DNA of 21,282 nucleotides from Larix sibirica (GCA_004151065.3 NWUY0300054447.1:1-21282), one strand, 5' to 3'; positions 1 to 10,920 are shown, counted from the stretch's first letter. Program-made: numbers and translations. The notes: a model not told the origin generated them from the letters alone.

Positions 1-3000
1 GTTTTATTTCAAGATTTCTAGAACTAAGTTTTTCTGTGTAACATCATGCAATGCAATTTTTGCATCACGGGGTAAATTTTTAAAAATTGTGTCGATGGAG
101 CATGTGGACATCGTGATCATGTCAAACGTGCCCAAACAAACTTGTAGGAGCTTATGGCAATCAATTATGTTGCTCGGATTGGTTTTTATGCCCCTAATAG
201 AAATTCGGCAAGTGTCCTTGAATGGCTTTAAGAAGAGAGTTGAAATTCGCCATAAGCTGATAATTGGGACTCGGATCAACAAATTGTCAATTCCATTGGG
301 CTCATGATATCGAATTACACCTAGAGACACCCTCTACCATGAGTCTATGGACCATATGTTGTTTTATTCATTTTTTTCCAAAACTATGGTTTTGCTAAGT
401 AACATGCAATGCAATTTTTGAATCATGAGGTAAATTTTTGAAAATTGTGCCAACATTGCATGTGGACATTTGTATCATGTTATCCTTGTCCAAACAATAT
501 TGCAAGGGGTTACAACACTCAATTATGTTGCTTGAATTGATTTTCATGCCCCACATAGAAATTGGGCAAGTGTCCCTAAATGGCTTTAGCAAGAATGTTG
601 AAACTCACCATAAACCGATAACTGAGACTCAAATAAATGATATATTGGTATCGTCGGACTCATAATATTGAATTATACCTAGGGACACCCCTTTCCAATG
701 ATTCCATGGACCTAGTATTGTTTTATTCGACGATTACTAGAGTTTTGCTAAGTAACATGCAATGAAACTTTTGCATCACAAGGTAGATTTTTGAAAACTA
801 TGCCAATGGAATGTGTGGACTTTGTGGTCATGTCGACCTTGCCTTAACAAACTTGCAAGAGGTTACAAAACTCAATTATATTGCTAGGATTTCCATGATC
901 TTTCCCTAGCCTCCATGCATCACACAGGAATACGGCTACATTATCATCCAAGTCGCTAACTCACTTCCTTTTGTATTCTACTAGGGTTAAAACCCTAGCT
1001 CTGGAATAAGAACCATAAGATAAATTATCATCACCTCCACAACCATGTTATTCTCTAGGGTTTCTTGCATATCACAAACCCTGGCATCTCACAAGAGAAA
1101 TATCTCTAAGAAGATCCCAAGATAACTCTCTCTCTCTTCTTGTCTTTTCCTTGGGTTTACTCACCAATGCCAAGGCTTGCTAATTACAAGGAATCTCCAA
1201 GACAATTACAAATATGGAATAGAATAAAATGGTATAATGGTTATAATAAATTTCTTCTCCCTTTATGTATATAGTTGGTGAGGGAGGCTAACGTAACATA
1301 AGAATTAGGTTTATACAATTAACCAATAAGGCAACACCAAATGGAGTGTTGTAAAATACAAGGATGTATATGTGTCACACTAGGTTTTATCCAACACTTA
1401 AGATGAAACACCCTCCAAGGATGATTCTCCAAGGGTTTAACACCCCTAATATAAGAGGGCACACTCTCCAACAAGATGCTAGTCTTGTGCTCCTCTTCCA
1501 TGGTGGTATCCAAGTATCCTCATGCAAGGTGTTCATCTCCTAATTGTGTGCCACATGTCCTATTATGTGCCTAATGATCCTCTCATGTGTGCCAATGCCA
1601 TTACCATGATCTAATGCTTCTCCTCAACATATGTGTTTAGGTCCACAAACTACAACAAAACATACAATTCATGCCTAATTTAGCGTCCTTTTTTAGTGCA
1701 ATGATAGGTCCTTTTTTCATGGTTTGTCTCATTGTGGATGGTTCTCTATGCCTAGGTGTATAACACCATAAACTGATCATCAACACTTGGATCGACAAAA
1801 TGTCAGTTCTTGTGGTCTCATGGTATCGGATTACACCTAGGGACACCCCTTTCCTATGATTCCATGGATTGGATATTGATTTATTCAATGATTTTAAAAA
1901 CTAGGGTTTCGCTAAATAACATACAATACAATTTTTTGCATCACAAGGTAAATTTTTGAAAAATGTGCCAATGGAGTGTGGAAATTATGGTCATATTGGT
2001 CTTGCCTAAACAAACTTGCAGGAGGTTATGACATTCAACTCTTATACTCAAACTGGTTTTTATGCCCTCGGTAGAAATTTTCCTAGTGTCCCTAAATGGC
2101 TTTATAAATCGAGTTGAAGCTCGTCATAAATTGATAACCAAGATTCAAATTGATGAACTGTCCATTCCATTGCACTCGTGACATCGGATTACTCATAGGG
2201 ACATACCTCTCCCATGAGTCCATGGTCCAAATTTTGTTTTATTCAATGGTTTCTAGAACTAGAGTTTTGCTAAGTAACATGCAAAGCAATTTTTGCATCA
2301 CAGGGTAAATTTTTAAAAATTGTGCCAACATAGCATTTGGACATCGTTGTTCAGTGTCAGCCTTTCCCAAACAAACTTGTAGGATGTTATGTAATCAATT
2401 ATGATGCTTAGATTGGTTTTTGTGCACTTGATAGAAATTGGGCAAGTGTCCTTGAATGGCTTTAGGAAGCGAATTGAAACTCGCCATAAACTGATAACCA
2501 GGACTCAAATCAATGAACCATCATATCCATTACACTCATGATATTGGAATACACCTAGAGACACCCTTTCCCATGATTCTATGGACCATATGTTATCTTA
2601 TTCAATGATTTCAAGAACTAGGGTTTTGCTAAGTAACATGCAATGCAATTTCTCCATCATGGGGTAATTTTTTTAAACTATGCCAATAGAGCATGTGGAC
2701 ATTTGGGTCATGTCAACCGTACCCAAACAATCTTGCAAGAGGTTACAAAACTCAATTATGTTGCTTGAATTGGTTTTTATGCCCCAAGTAGAAATTGGGC
2801 AAGTGTCCTTGAATGGTTTAGGAAGAGAGTTGAAACTCGCCATAAACTGAAAAATCAAGACTCAAATCAATGATATGTTGATTCCATTGGACGTGTGATA
2901 TTTAATTATACCTAGGGACACATTGGGTACACCCCTTTCTTGTGATTCCATGGACCCGATATTGTTTTATTTGACGATTTTTAGAGCTAGGGATTTGCTA

Positions 3001-4353
3001 AGTAATGCAATGCCAATTTTGTGTCACATGGTATATTTTTGAAAACTATGCCAATGGAACATGTGGATATTATGGTCATGTTGGCCTTTCCCAAACAAAC
3101 TTGGAGGAGGTTTTTATGCCCCCAATAGAATTGGGAAAGTGTCCCTAAATGGATTTACAAAGTGAGTTGAAACGTGCCATAAAATAATAATAGGGACTCA
3201 AATTGATGAACCATTGATTCTATTGGATTCTTGATATCGGATTACACCTAGAGAAACCCTCTCCCATGAACCGACTGGATGTTATTTTATTCAATAATTT
3301 TCAGAACTAGGTTTTTTCAAAGTAACATGTAATACAATTTTTGCATCATAGGGTAAATTTTTGAAAATTGTGCCAGCAGTGTAGACATTTGGGTCATGTT
3401 ACCCTTTCCCAAACAATCTTGTAGGAGGTTACAACACTCAATTCTACTATTGAGATTGGTTTTCATGCCCCAAGTGGAAATTGGGCAAGTGTCTCTGAAT
3501 GGCTCTAGGAGGTGAGTTGAAACTTGCGATAAACCAATAATCATGACTTGAGTCGATAATTCATCAATTTTTTTGGACTCGTGATATCATATTACAATTA
3601 GGGACACCCCTCTCCCATGAGTCCATGGATCATATATTGTTTTATTCTCTGATTGTTGGAACTAGGGTTTTGTTAAGTAACATGCAATGCAATTTTTGAA
3701 TCGCGGGGTATATTTTTGAAAACTTTGCTAAGACATCGTGTGGACATTATGGTCGTGTTGGCCTTTCCCAAACAAACTTGCAGGAGGTTACTACACTTAA
3801 TTTTGTTGCTTGGATTGGCTTTCGTGCCCCCGATAGAAATTGGGAAAGTGTACCTGGATGGATTTAGGAAGTGAGTTGAAACTTGCCATAAACCAACCGA
3901 GACTTAGATCGATGAACCTCCAATTCCATTCGACTTGTGATATCACATTACACCTAGGGACATTGCTCTCCCATGAGTCCATAGACTAGATGTTGTTTTA
4001 TTCGATGATTTCTAGAACTATTGTTTTGGTAAGTAACATGCAATGCAATTTCTACATCATGGGGTAAAATTTTAAAAACTATGCCAACAAATCATGTGGA
4101 CATTTGGGTCATGAAAACTTTTCCCAAACAATCTCCCAGGAGATTACAACACTCAATTATTCTCCTCATATTATTTTGTATGCCCGAGATAGAAATTCGG
4201 CAAGTGTCCCAAAATGACTTTAGGAAGTGAGTTGAAACTCTCCATAAATTGATATTTGAGGCTCTTATCGGCAATCCATTGATTCTAGTAGACATGTGAT
4301 ATCATATTACACCTAGAGACATTACTCTCCCATGAGCCCATGGACCAAAATTT
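1..4353. repeat. Tandem satellite-like array, period about 359 bp
   Basis: Reading for the recurring block 'gttttattc' followed by 'taacatgcaatgcaat' gives unit starts near 1, 361, 720, 1878, 2236, 2595, 2964, 3284, 3639 and 3994. Most units are 355-360 bp. One is about 369 and one about 320, the latter shortened near the 'acaaacttgg' part. The unit that starts at 720 is interrupted by unrelated sequence (890-1768). Each unit also carries the blocks 'aattgggcaagtgtcc' and 'acctagggacacccc', in the same order. Copies are clearly diverged by substitutions and small indels, so this is an old or slowly homogenised array. The left end lies outside the window and the right end is at about 4353-4370. 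Short minus-strand ORFs recur in several copies only because the DNA repeats; 359 is not a multiple of 3, so no ORF runs through the array. Function unknown. Confidence 0.9.
890..1768. other. Unrelated block of about 880 bp inside one 359-bp repeat unit
   Basis: The unit starting at 720 follows its neighbours until about 890 ('ttgctaggatt') and then changes to unrelated sequence. Repeat sequence resumes at about 1768 ('cataaactgatcatc'). About 90-100 bp of the normal unit, the stretch holding 'aattgggcaagtgtcc', is missing at the junction, so this is not a clean insertion. On the minus strand the block has a TATA-like stretch near 1262-1274, a 'tgttggagag' near 1460 and a CT/GA microsatellite near 1128. 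Such features occur in plant LTRs, and a solo or partial LTR is one possibility. I could not define matching ends or a target duplication, and I see no convincing coding sequence. Confidence 0.55.
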
Positions 4354-6530
4354 TTTTATATTCGACGATTTAGGAAAGCATCTTTGGACTATGAGTGATA
4401 TATCATGACCAATTAAACATTTAGCACACAATGGATGTTTCTCAAGGCCTAATCCATATTTTAAAGACAAAAGTGAGAGTTTATTGGCCATGAGTTGGGC
4501 TTAATTTCACCACACAAGTCCTGCATAAGGAATCTTTATCCTATGAGCAAGATATCATGGAACTATAAAGGTTTATCACACCGTGGATATTTCTTTAAGC
4601 TGAGGCCATGTTGCAAGGCCAAATTTTATTATCTTAGGCAATAACATTTTTCTATGAATTTAATGGGATTTGTGTAGGGTTCACAACCACCACAAAATCC
4701 CTACACAAGGAATCTTTTGCTTATGAGCAACATATCATGGCCATTTCAATGTTAAGGATACCATGGATATTTCTAAAGGCATAAGCCTTGTTAAGGGAAA
4801 AAATATCAAGTTTGAGGCCATGACATTTATTTACGAGGGTGATGGGCCCTAAGTGGTGATCGTGGTCACCACTCAAGCCCTACATAAGGAATATTTATCA
4901 TTTAAATTATATATGATGGTCATTTGGATATTTAGCACCCTATTAATAGTTCTTGAGGCCTAAGGCTAAAATATAGGGTCTTGTGCCATATAATTTGTTT
5001 GTGGTGTTGATGGGCCATTTATGGGGCTCAAGTCCACTACACAAGCCCCACATAAATATTATTTTGCATATGAATAATATTTGTGGTCATTTCATCATTT
5101 AGAACACCACGGGTGGTTCTCAAGCTCCATCCATGTTTCAAGGCCAAAACCAACGATCTTAGGCAATATAGCATGGTCATATATAGCTTTAGCACACCAT
5201 GTATAGTTCTCTTGGGCAAGGCCATGGTCCAATGCCAAAAGTGAGTGAATGTTTTCCTTGCACATATCGGAGAATGCAATAATATTCTGACTTAATGGAA
5301 CTTGCCACTAAAACTATTGCTATCGCCACTGAAACTATCGTTAGAGGAGGGAAAAATAAATGGGCAAGCCCCGCCCGCTCCGAGATTTTAAAAAAAAAGA
5401 GTTTTTCCAACAGTTAGTGTCGGGCTTTACAACCAGATAATGCTTTTACACCATAGCTTAGTAAACATAGATAGTTATATTAGGGAAGAAAATTTTTCTA
5501 TGTTATTGATGGACTATGCACATGGTTCACCACCACTAAGCAATCTCTACACAACGAATATTTGTCCTATGAATGAGATATTGTGGAAATTGCATTGTTT
5601 AACACACCATGGATGGTTCACGAGGCCCATTCCATGTTTTAGTACCAACAGAAAAGGTCTCAAACCATAACGTTTATCTATGAGGTTAATCGACCATAGG
5701 TGAAACCCAGGGCTACCACATAAGCCATTCACATGGAATATTTTATCCTTGACTGGTATATTATGTTTAGCTCTAGGTTTAACCCACCACGTATGGTTGT
5801 TGAAGCATAGTCCAAGTTTCAAATCCAAAAGTATGTGTGCAGGGCATAACATTTGTCTACATGGATTATGGGCCATTTACGGGACCCAATGCCACCAACC
5901 AAGCCTTACATAAAGAATATTTGGTTTGGCTTGTGATCAATATATCATGGTCATTTCAAGGTCTAACATATAGTTTATGGTTCTCAAGACCTAGTCCATG
6001 GTTGAGGGCCGACAGTCAAAGTCTTAGGACATTATAGTTCTCTACATAAATGCTAGACCATGTGTGGGCCCCAAGGCTACCACACAAGCCCTAGATAATT
6101 AATCTTTGGCTTGTAAGTGAGACATCATGTCCATTTAAAGGTTTACCTTACCATGTATGGTTCTATAGGTCAATGCCATGGTCCAGGGCCAAAATTAAGG
6201 GTCTTTGGCCATAACATTTGTTTACAAGGTTGATGGGCCATGCCTTGTGCTCAAGGCCACTACTAAAGCCATGCATAAGGAAAATTTAGCGTGAGTTTAG
6301 CATGTGAGTGTGATATAAAATCTCTTTAATTTTAACATGCCATGTATGGATTTTGAGGCTAACTGTATCTTCTATGCTGAAGGAGAGGGTCTTAATCCAT
6401 TGCATTTTTCTAGCGCAAGCCCACTAAATAAGCCATACATAATTAATGTTTGGCTTGCTTGTAATATATCATGGCCATTTCAAGATTTAATGCACTAGGG
6501 ATGGTTAATGAGGATCATTCCATGTTGTTC
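4354..6530. repeat. Second tandem array, period about 180 bp
   Basis: A different unit repeats here. It contains, in order, 'acataaggaatattt', 'atatcatggccatttcaagg', 'caccatggatggttc', 'aaggccaaaa', 'taacatttgtctatg' and 'gttgatgggcc'. The 'atcatgg' block recurs near 4402, 4554, 4734, 4913, 5080, 5171, 5581, 5761, 5944, 6124, about 6310 and 6466. Most spacings are 177-183 bp. Spacings of about 152, 166 and 92 bp mark internal deletions, and a larger gap spans the foreign block at 5240-5435. The array begins directly after the 359-bp array and fades out near 6530. A period close to one nucleosome repeat length is typical of plant satellites, but nothing here proves a centromeric role. Confidence 0.85.
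5240..5435. other. Foreign, GC-richer block within the 180-bp array
   Basis: The 180-bp unit pattern is lost after about 5240 ('agtgagtgaatgttttcc') and comes back by about 5490. The block contains 'gggcaagccccgcccgctcc', the most GC-rich run in the first 7 kb, and an A9 run at 5390-5398. On the plus strand a 40-codon frame opens at 5295, carries a short 'VRGGKNKWASP' stretch and stops at about 5417. I do not recognise it. It could be a small transposon remnant, an organellar DNA fragment or a gene fragment; nothing visible decides between these. Confidence 0.4.
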
Positions 6531-7399
6531 CAAAGCGTTAGGATCTCGATAAAGACAATAATACCTCCCTATGATCTCATAGTAGATAGGATATCCAACA
6601 ATGAGATACTCCTCCAACTTGGTATCTCATAAGTAGAGACACTGGGAAGTATTATCAAACAATGAGATGTGGTGATCAATCTTAACTCGAATCTTATGAG
6701 ATCCTGCACATAATTGACCAATGGGACCCATAGCTCGTGCATCAATTTTCTATGTGTATATGGAGGTTTAATAATAATACCATATATATGCTACAAAAAG
6801 TGCTTGAAATAAATGTTATAGAAAGTGCTTGAACATAGGGCATGGATTCTTCACGTGAACTACTACACATTTTGGTAATACCAGTGTCTTGAGGAATGTT
6901 TGAAGTTTGAATGTCACCATTTTGTGAAGGTTGCCACAAAATTGCATAAAATTGATTGCCCAATACATAAATTTAAGGTAATGTTGAAAGGAGGTTTTGG
7001 AGGCTAGTTGTGGTTGATTAAGTTTAAGTTTAGAAAATGGGGAAAGCTCCATTCATTTCAACCTAGTTTGAGGTTGAGGTACAATTTGAGATAAATAATA
7101 GATCTAGTACCTACTCTCATCGCATAAATGTAATACCTATTGAATAATACCTTATAGATCTATAATTTTGAGGCAAGTATCAACCATTAACTACTGTCAA
7201 AACATCATAACTTAGTCTCCACCCATATGACAAAATCGATCCCATTTTTATGTTGCATCATCTCTTTCTCTAAATTATTTGGATGTTGTCCATATTTCAG
7301 TTTTTGTAAAAATAGGATAAATGGACAAATTAGATATTAACAATTTTTTTTACAAGGAAATCTTTAAAAAAAAAGAATTCACATATTGAAGATACTTAC
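6531..7399. other. AT-rich unclassified stretch
   Basis: There is no repeat unit from either array and no recognisable domain on either strand. Minus-strand frames at about 6742-6963 and 6816-7052 are short, overlap in different phases and look like chance. The stretch is AT-rich with several poly-A/T runs, such as those near 7340-7375. It lies downstream, on the minus strand, of the possible exons at 7400-7650 and could be intron or 3' sequence of the same remnant. Confidence 0.4.
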
Positions 7400-7655
7400 G
7401 AAATTGGCATCCAATGATTTCATTACTCTTTGGCCATTATGATGATTGACACTTGTCTTTGCTAGTCTCACCTTCAAGGCCTTATCTTGAAACATAAAAT
7501 ATTTTAATTTAATTACACAAAGACACATTTTCAATATTTATTGAGAAATTTAAAATAACATTTAATAGAAAATTCAATACCTAGATTCTCTCCTTGTCGA
7601 CTTTTCTTTGAGCATCCAACTTCTCATCGGATTTTACCAATTATTTCCATACCTT
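7400..7655 (-). pseudogene. Possible two-exon gene or transposon fragment, truncated
   Basis: On the minus strand a stretch from about 7655 to 7581 reads with lysine- and aspartate-rich content ('KLDAQRKVDKERI') and ends at a possible donor, AG|GTATTG. A 95-bp AT-rich interval follows (7580-7486) and ends in 'tttcaag', a plausible acceptor. The next stretch (7485-7400) reads 'KVRLAKTSVNHHNGQRVM' and ends at a strong donor, GTAAGT (7399-7394). The first piece has an in-frame stop, and the codon at the splice junction would be TAG, so it is broken if real. The Gypsy LTR starts at 7670, immediately upstream on this strand, and may have cut the gene off. I do not recognise the protein. This could be chance. 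Confidence 0.25.
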
Positions 7656-7669
7656 TATAGGTATGTCCA

Positions 7670-8382
7670 TGTTGGCTCCTTCATTTTTAGGAAGGACCCC
7701 AAATGGAAGAAGGAAGCATAAGCTAAAGGAGAAGGAGTTGCAAAAGCCCCTAACGGTTGCAATAGTTTTTTAACCCACCCCGGAAAGTATATAAAGAAGT
7801 ATGAGGCAAGAGGAGAAGATAAGTAACAAAGAGAAAAATATAGATATAAATATCGAAGAGAATATAGAAGTATATCCAAGTCCGAGTTGCAAAAGAGGAA
7901 CAAGGATGCTTGGCCTTGCGTAGTTGGGATGTTGGGCAATGTAATTGCGACATGGTTCTATATCTTCTCTAATACTGCGATGGGTAATTTTGCGGATGAT
8001 GTAAGGTTGTAGAGCCATAGATATGATATGTTATTGAATATTATCAGTAATAGAAATGAAGGAATTTTATCCCCCCTTAATTTTCAGTGTATGGATAAGT
8101 TGCATTATGTTTTTTGTCTAATGGATAGATCGTGCCTCTTTTTCTTATATGCATATTATGGTTAATGGAACTCTATTGCGATAGTATAAAGATGAATGTT
8201 ATTGCATAGTAACCCTCATCGGTGTATCTTTATAGTTAATACTCCTTATCACACACAGGTCTTGGTTGTGCTTCTTGTGAGACCTTCTCCTTTGAGGGAT
8301 TGAAAATTCCAACATACTAGACTACAACGGTGCCCTTTGTTGTCCCATGCGTAAGAACCTGATCTCTAACTTTGAGCCAACA
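7670..8382 (+). repeat. 5' LTR of a Ty3/Gypsy element, 713 bp
   Basis: The ends form a perfect 9-bp terminal inverted repeat, TGTTGGCTC at 7670-7678 and GAGCCAACA at 8374-8382, with canonical TG...CA termini. A TATA-like box (tatataaag) lies at 7788-7796. Two bases downstream of the 3' end is a primer-binding site (8385-8402), which fixes this as a left-hand, plus-strand LTR. The matching right LTR is not in the window, so the target-site duplication cannot be tested. The flank immediately left is 'gtcca'. Minus-strand ORFs at 7655-8018 lie within this LTR and are judged spurious. Confidence 0.85.
7788..7796 (+). promoter_or_regulatory. TATA-like box in the LTR
   Basis: The sequence tatataaag lies 118 bp into the LTR, downstream of a C-rich 'cccaccccgg'. 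This is a plausible core promoter for element transcription, with the transcript start about 30 bp downstream. No start site can be read from sequence alone. Confidence 0.5.
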
Positions 8383-8384
8383 AA

Positions 8385-8402
8385 TGGTTCCGTTTCCAGG
8401 AC
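8385..8402 (+). other. Primer-binding site, tRNA-Glu type
   Basis: TGGTTCCGTTTCCAGGAC starts 2 bp after the LTR end. From knowledge of plant tRNA-Glu, the complement of its 3' end plus CCA is TGGTTCCGTTGCCGGGAC, so 16 of 18 positions match; the mismatches are G to T and G to A. This is the site for minus-strand DNA priming. Its position relative to the LTR end supports the LTR call. Confidence 0.75.
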
Positions 8403-8949
8403 CTAGTTTTTAACATGGCATTATTGTATGGATACACATGTAACAACGAGCAAAATTCAACTATGGTGGGACAACAAGCTTGAAGATTTCATGATACAGG
8501 AATCTAAACTACGAGGGTGGGAAGCATAAAGACTCTGGAAATATATTCTCAACGGAGGACTGCAGCTAGATCAGTATGAATTTTGTGGATTGAAATTTAT
8601 GTAGTATTAATAGAGTGATTATGAAGACTTGCGAAAGCCCTTGAATATCGCAATAGGCAGAGGAGGCTTATTCATTGGACTAGAAGGGACCTAATAACAA
8701 TGAATAATCTATATTTATTGCTACCTAAAGCTATTGAATTATGAGTAGAAAGAACCCTCATTGGTTATATTCTGGAATTTGTAGCTTAAAATAATCAATC
8801 GGCATCCAAGGCCGAAGAAGAAGTCAAAAAGGGAGATAGGGGTAGATTACTTAAGGAATTCCCACCATGGATCAAGACCTTGATGGTTGAATTCATATTT
8901 CTGCCATTGAATATGATTAGAATGGAGGAATAAAACCCTCACTCCCTAG
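8403..8949 (+). other. Untranslated leader of the Gypsy element
   Basis: This stretch between the primer site and the first gag-like reading frame has no recognisable domain and stops in all plus-strand frames. It would carry the packaging and leader sequences of the element, but I see no specific structure. Confidence 0.5.
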
Positions 8950-10920
8950 GGGAACAGTCGAGGTGATGCTACTATGTTGGAGAAGGTAGAACTACAATTA
9001 ATGGAGGGGGAATCTAGTAATGAAGCTAGGGCTGAGCGAGTAGAAAGAAGATTAGAAATCCATGAATAGTGGTAGAAAGCACAAATGAGAAAGGAAAGAA
9101 GATGAAGTGTTCAACTGGAACAAAAGTTGCAAAATGGAGAAAGAAGTACAGAAAGTGAAAATGAGCTGCGTTAGCTTAAGGGAAGAGAGGAAATAACTAG
9201 TTTAAGGCTGAGAGAAAGAGGAATAGAGGTATAAGATGGCCCGGTAAGAGGAAGTGGGGGAGAAGACTAGATTAAGAAATAACACTCTAAAATTCAGTCA
9301 CTCAGTAGCGGATTGCTATATCACCAACCCTAGATGAAGTTGTAGAATAGTCAGAACTGTTAGGACCTGCGGAAAATGGAAGCACCCCAGGAAGTGAACC
9401 CCCCATTGTTGCAGAAGTAAATACTGGAAGCAACGGAATTAGTAGCAAACCTTTGATCTAGCCCCAGGCGCACTTGCATAATTTTTAACACACATTCAAT
9501 ACTCTGTTTTATAACTACCTTGGTACAATCAGATGAATAGTAATACAAACAATTTACATAATAATTCATTAATAGGAGGAAGCAGTAGAAGTTATTAGTA
9601 GACTAACAATAATATTGTAACTCAACTGGGACCACAAGGATTTGTGTTGGTAGGATATCTGGCTCTCGCAATGGATGGGGTACAAGCAGGACCACCCCTA
9701 AAATGTCTATAATTTTGGAGAAAAGAAGGAGAAGATGATGCGGAACAACATTGGTTCCTTTGAGAACCAATATGGAACGCCATATGGACTTCGATGGTGT
9801 CCAAGCTGGTTGAATTCTAGACAACTTTATGGGAAAGAGCTTTATAGTGGTACATGAAATTGATTGAGAGATGAGACCCAAATGTAGTAGCCCCTCTTAT
9901 GGTTGAGACAAAGAAATTATTCCTACATGAGTTTTCACAACTTAGGTCAAAAAAGCAAGCTATCACGGAACTAAGAGAAATTTGATAGATACAGGGAGAG
10001 TCTCCTTGGTATTATGCATGATGATTCAAGGATGTATTAGCTAATCTTTCATTTTTGGTGCATGATTCGAATGGTTTATTCAAGGATTATTACCTTTAAC
10101 AAGAATTCCCTTGTCACAACAGGTGGTGGACTCGCCTAAAAGTGCATTGGAAGACGCTATGAAGAATGAGGCCATGACTAATTACCCGAACACCACAGCA
10201 GTAGGGACTTCCTTGTTTTATGCGGAATTAACGTAGGTGTAGAGAAAGCTTGCAAAACTAACGAAAAGACTTCAAGAGATGAATATACCAAAACCAAGTC
10301 AACCACAAGTTTGGTGTACAGTATGGCAGAAGGACACCACTTCTCGGAATGTCCCAAAATGAGGGGAGGATTGGTTTCATTGGGAGGACCATTTAGCAAT
10401 GGACCAAGTGAAAGTATTGTGCAAATTCCCGTAGCAAACCCTTTTCAACCAACAGGTCGACCAACATATCGAGACCTGCCAAGATGCTCTCCAAATGATT
10501 TCTGTGAAATCTATAAAGCCTATGGCCACCCACCGTGACTCTTTCCAATTCTAAAAAAGTATTGTGCAATGCCAAACATGATATTCTATGAATTTTGTGG
10601 ATCTACTATACATAGTACTAAGAAATGTGGAGAATTGAAAATATTGACATAAAGACTCCATACCATTCCATATATCAAGTAGCAGGTCAACATCTAGAAA
10701 GAGAAGGCAATGGAGGGCACATAAGGGCTTTTGGAGTTGGATCAGGAGGAGGTCACACAAGCCTAATTCCTTGTTACAATTGCAATGAGATTGGACACCT
10801 TGTTCAAGATTTCCCTCTACCTAAGAGAACCCGGTGCACATACTGTCGTAAACACCCGCACTATTGATGAGTGCCCAGAGCTTATCGCAACATGGGAAGA
10901 TCGTGCAAGAAGGACAAATA
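8950..10920 (+). pseudogene. Gypsy Gag (coiled coil, capsid, five zinc knuckles), broken
   Basis: Gag would form the particle and bind element RNA. An N-terminal stretch from about 8965 to 9235 reads Glu/Arg/Lys-rich and heptad-like ('NEARAERVERRLEIHE'), with internal stops. A capsid-like stretch from about 9640 to 10160 stays in one frame despite many stops; it includes 'EGEDDAEQHWFL', 'WERAL*WYMKLIE' and 'LFLHEFSQLRSKKQA', the usual features of plant Gypsy Gag. The C-terminal part (about 10310-10915) contains five CCHC-type knuckles spread over several frames. Gag of this plant family, as I know it, has this multi-knuckle tail. At least four frameshifts and more than ten stops rule out function. 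Antisense ORFs across 9603-9881 are shadows. Confidence 0.75.
10314..10900 (+). other. Five degenerate CCHC zinc knuckles of Gag
   Basis: Knuckle 1 (about 10314-10358) reads C-TV-W, then a frameshift, then EG-H-HFSE-C, so its second Cys is Trp. Knuckle 2 (10503-10544) reads C-EI-Y-KAYG-H-PP*L-F, with its second Cys as Tyr and fourth as Phe, plus a stop. Knuckle 3 (10587-10628) reads Y-EF-C-GSTI-H-STKK-C, with its first Cys as Tyr. Knuckle 4 (about 10773-10815) reads C-YN-C-NEIG-H-LVQD-F, with its fourth Cys as Phe. Knuckle 5 (about 10833-10875) reads C-TY-C-RKHP-H, then a frameshift, then TIDE-C, with all ligands present across the shift. The C-X2-C-X4-H-X4-C spacing is retained in all five. 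Confidence 0.75.

Noticed and set aside
4-4295. Repeated minus-strand ORFs of 60-108 codons with similar peptides
   Set aside because: They recur only because the 359-bp unit repeats. The period is not a multiple of 3 and no copy runs on into the next.
1-4353. The 359-bp unit as an internal dimer of a 180-bp monomer
   Set aside because: Comparing the two halves of a unit by eye shows no shared blocks. An alignment could still find very old similarity.
1-6530. CRISPR array as an explanation for the direct repeats
   Set aside because: Units are 180-360 bp, contiguous and diverged, with no short repeat/spacer alternation.
7655-8018. Three overlapping minus-strand ORFs of 67-94 codons, hydrophobic
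   Set aside because: They lie mostly inside the LTR, overlap one another in different frames and have no domain; the LTR boundaries explain the sequence.
9603-9881. 92-codon minus-strand ORF
   Set aside because: It is antisense to the capsid part of Gag, which gives recognisable motifs on the plus strand.
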